This document shows positions 58,618 through 64,000 of a stretch of 64,000 bases of DNA, in pieces; position 1 is the stretch's first letter, and each line of letters starts with the position of its first letter. The position numbers were made by a program, and so were the translations under genes. Where the stretch lies: contig CAJNDS010000125.1 of assembly GCA_905221605.1 (NCBI GenBank), positions 610,696 to 674,695 on the forward strand, written 5' to 3'. The stretch comes from Symbiodinium natans. Taxonomy: Eukaryota > Sar > Dinophyceae > Suessiales > Symbiodiniaceae. The notes under the pieces are model-generated. The model made no database searches and was not told the DNA's origin. It saw only the letters and a list, made by a program, of their open reading frames with translations.

Positions 58618-58924
58618 CCTAGGACTCATGGCAGTAGAGTTGTTGTCGGTCTGTGGAATGGCCGAGATAGTCTGACACATTCGCAACCTGCAGCCTGGAA
58701 ACAAAAAAATCCTGTGGGTGGTTCTCTAGATCAGGGTCCCTTCTTGGGCCCCTGTATAATACGGCACCCTTAAAATAACCGTTAAATAACCCTAAACCCG
58801 AGAATAACCCTAAACCCTAAACCCTGAGCCCTAAACCTAAACCCTAAACCCTAACCCTAAACCCTAAACCCTAAACCCTAAACCTAACCCAAAAGGGGTC
58901 CTAACCTAGAGAACTGCCCCTGTG

Positions 58925-60749
58925 CTCAGGGCCATCATGGTCGACCTGCGCGAACTCAAAGAGGTGCTCTTTAGCTAGGGTTTAGGGTTTAGGGTTTAGG
59001 GTTTCGGGTTTAGGGTTTAGAGTTTAGGGTTTAGGGTTTAGGGTTTAGGGTTTAGGGTTGTTTTTTTTGGTACTTAGTATCAAGCCTCGTCACCTGGGGA
59101 CGAAAGGAACCCTACACGGGTTAAGGTTCATATGCCTAAATAGGAATTAGAGTAGTGTAGGATGCATGACCCCAACTTTAGGGCTCATTTTGGTCGCATT
59201 TTTTGGGAGTGGGGGGGGGGGGGAAGGGGGGGCAACGCCAAATTTTCGAACCATCATAAGCCCTAAGCCCCAAAACCTCCTAAACCCCTAGACCACCCCA
59301 CTTGGCAGCCCACTGGTACCCTTTTAAATTTTGCCCTTGGTTTGGTTCAAGGTTCCCTTGTAAATCAGCCGACCCCAAAAAAGGGCATCCTCATTAGAAT
59401 GTCGTTGCTGGGCTACCAAGCAGAACCCGAAACCCCACACCTGGGCTCGCGTGAAGCGGCGGCGGTAATGCTGTGTAGCGTTCGCGCATCAAGATATACA
59501 GGGTGGGGCCCCCTAGTTATAAGTAGAGTTATAAGAGTTATAAGGGCCCTAAATTGGGTTGTAAGGACCCTAAGGTAGGTTATAAGTCCCTTAACTACAG
59601 TTAGTATAGTAAGGGGGCCCCACCCTGTACACCTGTGTACGTGAGCACGCCCATTTGCCCTCCGCACCTGCGAGCGGGAGAGCCCGTGCGTCCCCTAAGA
59701 CCCTAAAGCTCAAGAACCCCAATACCCGACTAACATTTCACCCTTAACCCTAAGCCCTGAACCCTACTGAAACCCGAAGCCCTTCAAGTTGTAACCCTAA
59801 ACCCTAAACCCTGAACCCTGAACCCTAAACCCTGAACCCTGAACCCTAAACCCTCAACCCTAAACCCTAAACCCTAGACCCTAAACCCCAAACCCCAAGG
59901 CCTAAACCCTAAACCCTTGCCCACCACGACGCAGGAGATCCGTGGCCTGAAGGATAGCTTCATCCGGGCACGGCCGGGTTTGGGCCACAGCTGGGATGTA
60001 GTTTAGGGTTTAGGCTTTAGGGTTTAGGGTTTAGGGTTTAGGGTTTAGGATTCAGGCGGTTGGGTTTGTGGTGTAGTGGGTTCAGGCTTTGGGGGGGGTT
60101 CGGGGTTCGAACTTTAGGATTCAGGCAACCCCTAATCCATAAACCCTAAACCCTAAACCCTAAACCCTAAACCCTGTTTAGAGTTTGGCTTTAAGGTTTA
60201 GGGGTTTCAGGCAACTCCAACCTTCGACCCCCCAACCCTCTACCACCAAACCTTAGGGATAAACGGGTATGAGCGCATACGGTTTAGGAAACCCGAAACC
60301 CTAAACCCTAAACCCTAAACCTTAGACCCTAAACCCTAAACCCTAAACCCTCAACCCTAAACCCTCCCGCTAGGGTTTGGGGGGGGGGGGGGGGGGGGGG
60401 GGGGTAAACCCTAAACCCGAAACCCTAATGCACTACATGTGCACATGGACCCTTGGTCCAGGCAGGGCTGGGCTTGGAGACTTAAGCTTAGGTTTTTTTG
60501 GGACCCTAAACCCTAAACTCTTAACCCTAGGCCCTGAAAACCCTAAACCCTAAACCCTGAACCCTGAACCCTGAACCCTGAACCCTAAACCCTAAACCCT
60601 AAACCCTAAACCTAAACCCTAAACCCTAAACCCTAAACCCTAAACCCTAAACCCTAAACCTTTCCAACCCTTCAGGTAGCCAGCCCGCGTCCGAAGATGA
60701 GGAGGAAGGGAGGCCAGTGGAGCGCATGTCGAACTCCGAACCCGCCTGA
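58925..60749 (+). CDS. Candidate 3' end of an unrecognised gene (three micro-exons)
   Basis: Islands between arrays read AIMVDLRELKEVLFS (58932-58975), EIRGLKDSFIRARPG (59936-59982, after GCAG) and SQPASEDEEEGRPVERMSNS, EPA-stop (60676-60749, after TTCAG). The acidic tail with an in-frame TGA suggests a C-terminus. Linking the three is inference from order and strand only; introner copy 3 and a MITE lie between the first two. Confidence 0.3.
59301..59420 (+). mobile_element. Introner element, copy 3, outside a recognised gene
   Basis: 120 bp with CTTGGCAGCCCACTGGTACC at the left and TTGCTGGGCTACCAAG at the right. It shares the internal GGTTCAAGG and CCCCAAAAAAGGGC blocks with copy 1. No convincing flanking duplication (CCCA versus CAGA). 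It lies just before a 133-bp MITE. Confidence 0.75.
59497..59629 (-). mobile_element. MITE family I, 133 bp, with internal 9-bp duplication
   Basis: Like the 124-bp copies, but GTTATAAGA is duplicated in the middle, adding 9 bp. 77 bp after introner copy 3. Confidence 0.85.
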
Positions 60750-60828
60750 CCTATGTCGGTATCATCATCGGGTTTAGGGTTTCGGGTTTAGGGCTTAGGG
60801 TTTAGGGTTTAGGGTTTAGGGTTTAGCG

Positions 60829-60935
60829 GTTGGGATGTTCCCCCGTATACTAACAGTCCTTGATTATAGGTCCCCCTATGACAATCCGTATCACGGACTG
60901 TATCGGACTGCTAGTAAAAGGGGGGAACATCCCAA
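60829..60935 (+). mobile_element. MITE family II, diverged copy
   Basis: TTGGGATGTTCCCCCGTATA at the left, GGGGGGAACATCCCAA at the right; the middle shares TACTAACAGTCCTTGAT. Confidence 0.8.
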
Positions 60936-62288
60936 GATACTGAAGAGTATTATGGTGGTTTCCGAAGTTGGGGTACCTTCTTGGGGTCCGGGAATCCTGC
61001 TTGGTTTATGTTCAATTTTCGTAAACCCCGTTATGACCATGAGCATTCTTATGAAGAGTGTTTGTTTCCTCGTATGAGCGATACTTGGTATCAACTATCA
61101 TTCTTAATGTTGCGCAGTATGGCTGTTGGCATGGCGTAACGGGAGCTTTCTTTTGCTGCTGTGTGCCTTAGCCCCGAAACCCCTAAACCCTAAATACGCA
61201 TCAAGCTTGCAAGAACCCCACGCCTTTCCTGTGCTGAGTCTTCGTTTAGGGTTTCTAGGGCTTGAGGGTCTCACAGTCTAGTTATTCCGATCGGCCCGTG
61301 TACCTATACAGTACATACCTGGGCCCAAAAGCTGCCAGATAGGAAACCCTATTCGTAAGACCCACGTATCTTCTATGTGGACTCCTATGGACCTCTGGGG
61401 GCAGTTACTCACAGGGAAGCTAAGGGGGTGTTTAAGTTCTAGCTGCAATGCGAAGGTGGGTCTAGGGCTTGGGATCTAAACCCTAAACCCTAAACCATAA
61501 GCTTCAGACCCCAAAAAACTCACCTGCATTGGATTGGTGTTGCCGACAGTTTCGTGAAGAAGTCTATAAGGTAGGCCCCCGCCGGCGTAGGTCATAAGGA
61601 ACCCTGTAAGGGAGGGAGCTTATAGGGCTTAGGGTGTGAGGGGCCATACTACCCCAAAACCCTAAACCCTACACCCTTGAGCCCTAAGCCCCCTGAAGAC
61701 CCTAAATCCTAAATCCAGTGACAGCCTCCCCATGTTTCTCAATTATGAGTGCGTCCAGCAAATCTCTTTACCCATTGGAGACTTCGTGCTTTGCGAGATA
61801 CGGGCTACGGTCTCCGATTAGAGTTGAGGGTTTATGCGGTTTTAGGGTTTAGGGTTTAGGGTTTAGGGTTTAGGGTTTAGGGGTACTGGGTAGGTTCCAG
61901 TTTCAAGAAAGCCTTCCCTATTCCGAGTTTCCTGCCTGCCGCGCAGGGGAGCGCGAACATCGAGCAAGTCCTCCCAGCCGCTTCAAGACCAACGCGCTTG
62001 GAGCAAGCCCTAAGACGCACCAGGTGTACCAAACACCAGGTCTTTCCTGAGTTTAGGGCTGGGTTTCAAAATTTAGCGTTTAGGGTTTCGTCCGTAAATC
62101 CCTAAAAACGCTGGAACCTAAACCCGGGTCTGCTTGTACGTTATCTGGGTTTCGGGCTTTAGGGGTCTTTAGCCCCGAAAACCTGGGACTGCAGGCCAGG
62201 CAATACTGGCAATGAGACGACGAGCTCCCTGCCCTTCGGAATTCGGTTCGCGGGCTTGGGGTTTAGCGTTTTGGGGCGTTTAAAAGGG

Positions 62289-62401
62289 AAGCTACATGGT
62301 CCCTAGCCGTAATTGAAGGGGTCTGGAGTATGCGCCCTTGGGTGTTATAAGGGCGTTCCCCCCATTGAAGGGCGCATATTAAGGGATCATGCAGCTACCC
62401 C
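62289..62401 (+). mobile_element. MITE family IV
   Basis: Starts AAGCTACATGGTCCCTAG and ends AAGGGATCATGCAGCTACCC, imperfect inverted repeats. Other relatives: 58510-58617 and a degraded one at 35788-35871. Confidence 0.65.
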
Positions 62402-63269
62402 AAGCGTATAAGGACTGCACGGTTGACCCGTGTACACAACCGGTAGCGAGTGGTGGGTTTGTATTGTCAGAGGTGGAGCATTGCTTGGCATCAACCTTTA
62501 GGGTTTAGGTTTTAGGGTTAGGGTTTAGGGTTTAGGGTTTAGGGTTAGGGTTTAGGGTTTAGGGTTTAGGGTTTAGGGTTAAGGGTTTAGGGTTTAGGGT
62601 TTAGGGTTTAGGGTTTATAGGGTTTAGGGTTTAGGGTTTGCTAAGGTTCCGCGCACACCACCACGCGGGACGTGTGTTGTGGCGTGCGCCCAGGTTCAAC
62701 GCGCTCTCCCAACCCACCCCACCCACATCTCAACCTTGGGCGGGTTTAGGGTTTTATAATATCGTGAGTAAGTAGTGGGAGGGGCCGCTACGGGCCGGCT
62801 TTGACCAAATCCTGGGGTACCCCCCGCGAAGTCCTCCCTGTCCCCCCAAGATCCATAGGTTTTTTTGGCGGGTTTAGGGTCTTTTTTGCCCGGTGTTTCC
62901 AAATGATGATGCTTATACCGGGCTTACAAGACCTATAGGTTTATGCCTTGGGCTCCCTTTGGTTTTTGTTCCGGCACCCTCTCTACGATTGGGGAGGGTC
63001 TGGGATTGGCGGACCTTTTGGAAGGACTATCGTGGGACCCTGCATACAAGATCCATAGGTTTATATGTTGGGCTTCCTTTGGTTTGTAGTCCTGGCTTCC
63101 TGAAAGGATTTCCTAGTGGCCCCCTGGAACCTCGGCCCCCTGGGACCTCTTGGGACCTTGCTTACAAGATTTTTGGCGGGTTTAGGGGTTTTTTGCCCGG
63201 TGTTTCCCAAATGTTGATAGGTTTATGCCTTGGGCTCCCTTTGGTTTTTGGTCCTGCGCCCTCTAAAAG

Positions 63270-63530
63270 CTCAGAAATGGTCCGGAACGAGCCAAGGCTC
63301 GGAAATGGTCCGGTAAACCAAAAAAGCTCAGAATGGTCCGCAAAAAGCCCAAAACGGGTCAGTGGTCCGGGAGAAGCTGGTGCGGGAGAAGCCTAAAACA
63401 GTCCGGGAGAAGCCCCAAAAGGCTCAGAAATGGTCCGGGCAGCTCAAAAAAGGCTCCGGGAGAAGCCCAAAAAAGGCTCAGAAATGGTCTGAAAGGAGCC
63501 CAGAAAGCCTCGCAAATGGTCCGGACAGCC
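63270..63530 (+). repeat. Minisatellite, AGCCCAAAAAGGCTCAGAAA units
   Basis: About 30-bp units containing GGTCCGGGAGAAGCCCAAAA and GGCTCAGAAATGGTCC in shuffled order. All frames across it are artefacts. Confidence 0.85.
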
Positions 63531-63640
63531 TGGAACCCTTGGGGGAGGATGGAGTAGTGCAGGGTCACTAAAAACCTAAGGTTTAGGGTAATTCTCTTTG
63601 GAGCCAGACTGACGTTGGCACGCGGGTTAAACCCTTCTAG

Positions 63641-63776
63641 GCGTGGGCCGCGCTCACCGCGCGCAACGGCCCCGAGCCCTCGCCAGGCTTCGCCTCAAGG
63701 CTCGGGCTCGTCCGCGGGCCTGTCGCCACGCGGTATCGCTCGCCGCTGTTTATCGCAGTGCCCGCGGCTCGCTCCA
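63641..63776 (+). CDS. Candidate GC-rich exon
   Basis: Starts after a CTTCTAG acceptor and ends at a GT that begins the next array (GTTTAGG). The frame AWAALTARNGPEPSPGFASR, LGLVRGPVATRYRSPLFIAV is open throughout; family not recognised. Confidence 0.35.
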
Positions 63777-63778
63777 GT

Positions 63779-63979
63779 TTAGGATTTAGGGTTTAGGGTT
63801 AGGGTTTAGGGTTTAGGGCTTTAGGGTTTAGGTTTAGGTTTTAGGGTTTAGGGTTTAGGGTTTAGGGTTTAGGGTTTAGGGTTTAGGGTTTAGGGTTAGG
63901 GTTTAGGGTTTAGGGTTTAGGGTTTAGGGTTTAGGGTTTAGGGTTTAGGGTTTAGGGTTTAGGGTTTAGGGTTTAGGGT
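63779..63979 (+). repeat. TTTAGGG array at the right edge
   Basis: About 200 bp, nearly pure after 63838, with a few TTAGGG and TTTTAGG variants. It ends in CCCCAAACCCC before the window edge. Confidence 0.95.
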
Positions 63980-64000
63980 CAAACCCCAAACCCCAAGGTA

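Larger units (their letters stand above)
48334..58900. other. Repeat-dominated stretch with scattered exon-like islands
   Basis: Arrays throughout (for example 51598-51707, 53460-53520, 54060-54265, 56370-56415), an AAAAGCCCT block (49135-49235), two family I MITEs, and TTTTAGGG octamers at 57808-58010. Exon-like islands include 49460-49551, 49945-50020, 50466-50500, 50613-50649, 52433-52498, 53545-53610 and 55195-55500. They may belong to one or more long genes; I could not link them. Confidence 0.6.
60750..63250. other. Mixed spacer and dispersed 40-bp repeats
   Basis: A family II MITE (60829), a family IV MITE (62289), arrays at 61840-61882 and 62500-62640. A unit built on GATCCATAGGTTTATG then CCTTGGGCTCCCTTTGG recurs at about 62929, 63052 and 63215. 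The 167-codon frame at 62893 is made of this repeat (LGLPLVF) and is not supported as a gene. Confidence 0.6.

Noticed and set aside
1-64000. Chromosome end or subtelomere, because of the telomere heptamer
   Set aside because: Arrays are short, occur in both orientations throughout, and lie inside introns of conserved genes; no terminal array with one orientation is present.

Overview
The window reads as dinoflagellate nuclear DNA. It is saturated with short arrays of the heptamer TTTAGGG and its reverse CCCTAAA, plus variant heptamers. These alternate with islands of ordinary sequence that hold very small exons. The exons are joined by GT-AG, GC-AG and occasionally GA-AG introns, and every well-supported gene lies on the + strand. 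Two genes encode a plastid-targeted ATP synthase subunit a with a signal peptide followed by an FVAP motif, as in peridinin algae. The arrays are interstitial: they sit inside introns and between genes in both orientations, so they do not mark a chromosome end.

Layout. 1-6536 is repeat-rich with only weak exon candidates. 6537-12081 and 13545-17252 are tandem copies of atpI. The copies have matching exons (595, 64, 33, 58 and 75 nt, then the C-terminal exon), and the first copy has one additional intron just before its stop. 21075-32849 carries at least nine exons of a major facilitator of the molybdate-anion-transporter/MFSD5 type; its 3' part was not securely found. Two other units lie inside its introns: a secreted-protein-like exon (25405) and a complete ubiquitin-like + RCC1-like repeat gene (28722-30429). 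The two introns of that nested gene are copies of one short transposon-like 'introner' with CTTGG...CCAAG termini; a third copy lies at 59301. 44819-48333 is a DIRS/Ngaro-like retroelement (reverse transcriptase + RNase H, split direct repeats, no recombinase found) inserted within a TTTAGGG tract. 48334-64000 is again repeat-dominated with scattered exon-like islands.

Several inverted-repeat element families (MITE-like) are dispersed through the window. The clearest has eight copies of about 124 bp with TACAGGGTGGGGCCCCCT-type ends.

The most notable theme is intron turnover. Comparing the two atpI copies shows intron interiors replaced by telomere-like repeat while the flanking exons stayed nearly identical, and one intron present in only one copy. 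Elsewhere an array is bracketed by a direct repeat at an exon edge. Together these suggest that telomere-like repeats and small DNA elements are active sources of intron sequence here. Splice assignments come from reading frame and family alignment only; no transcript was available.
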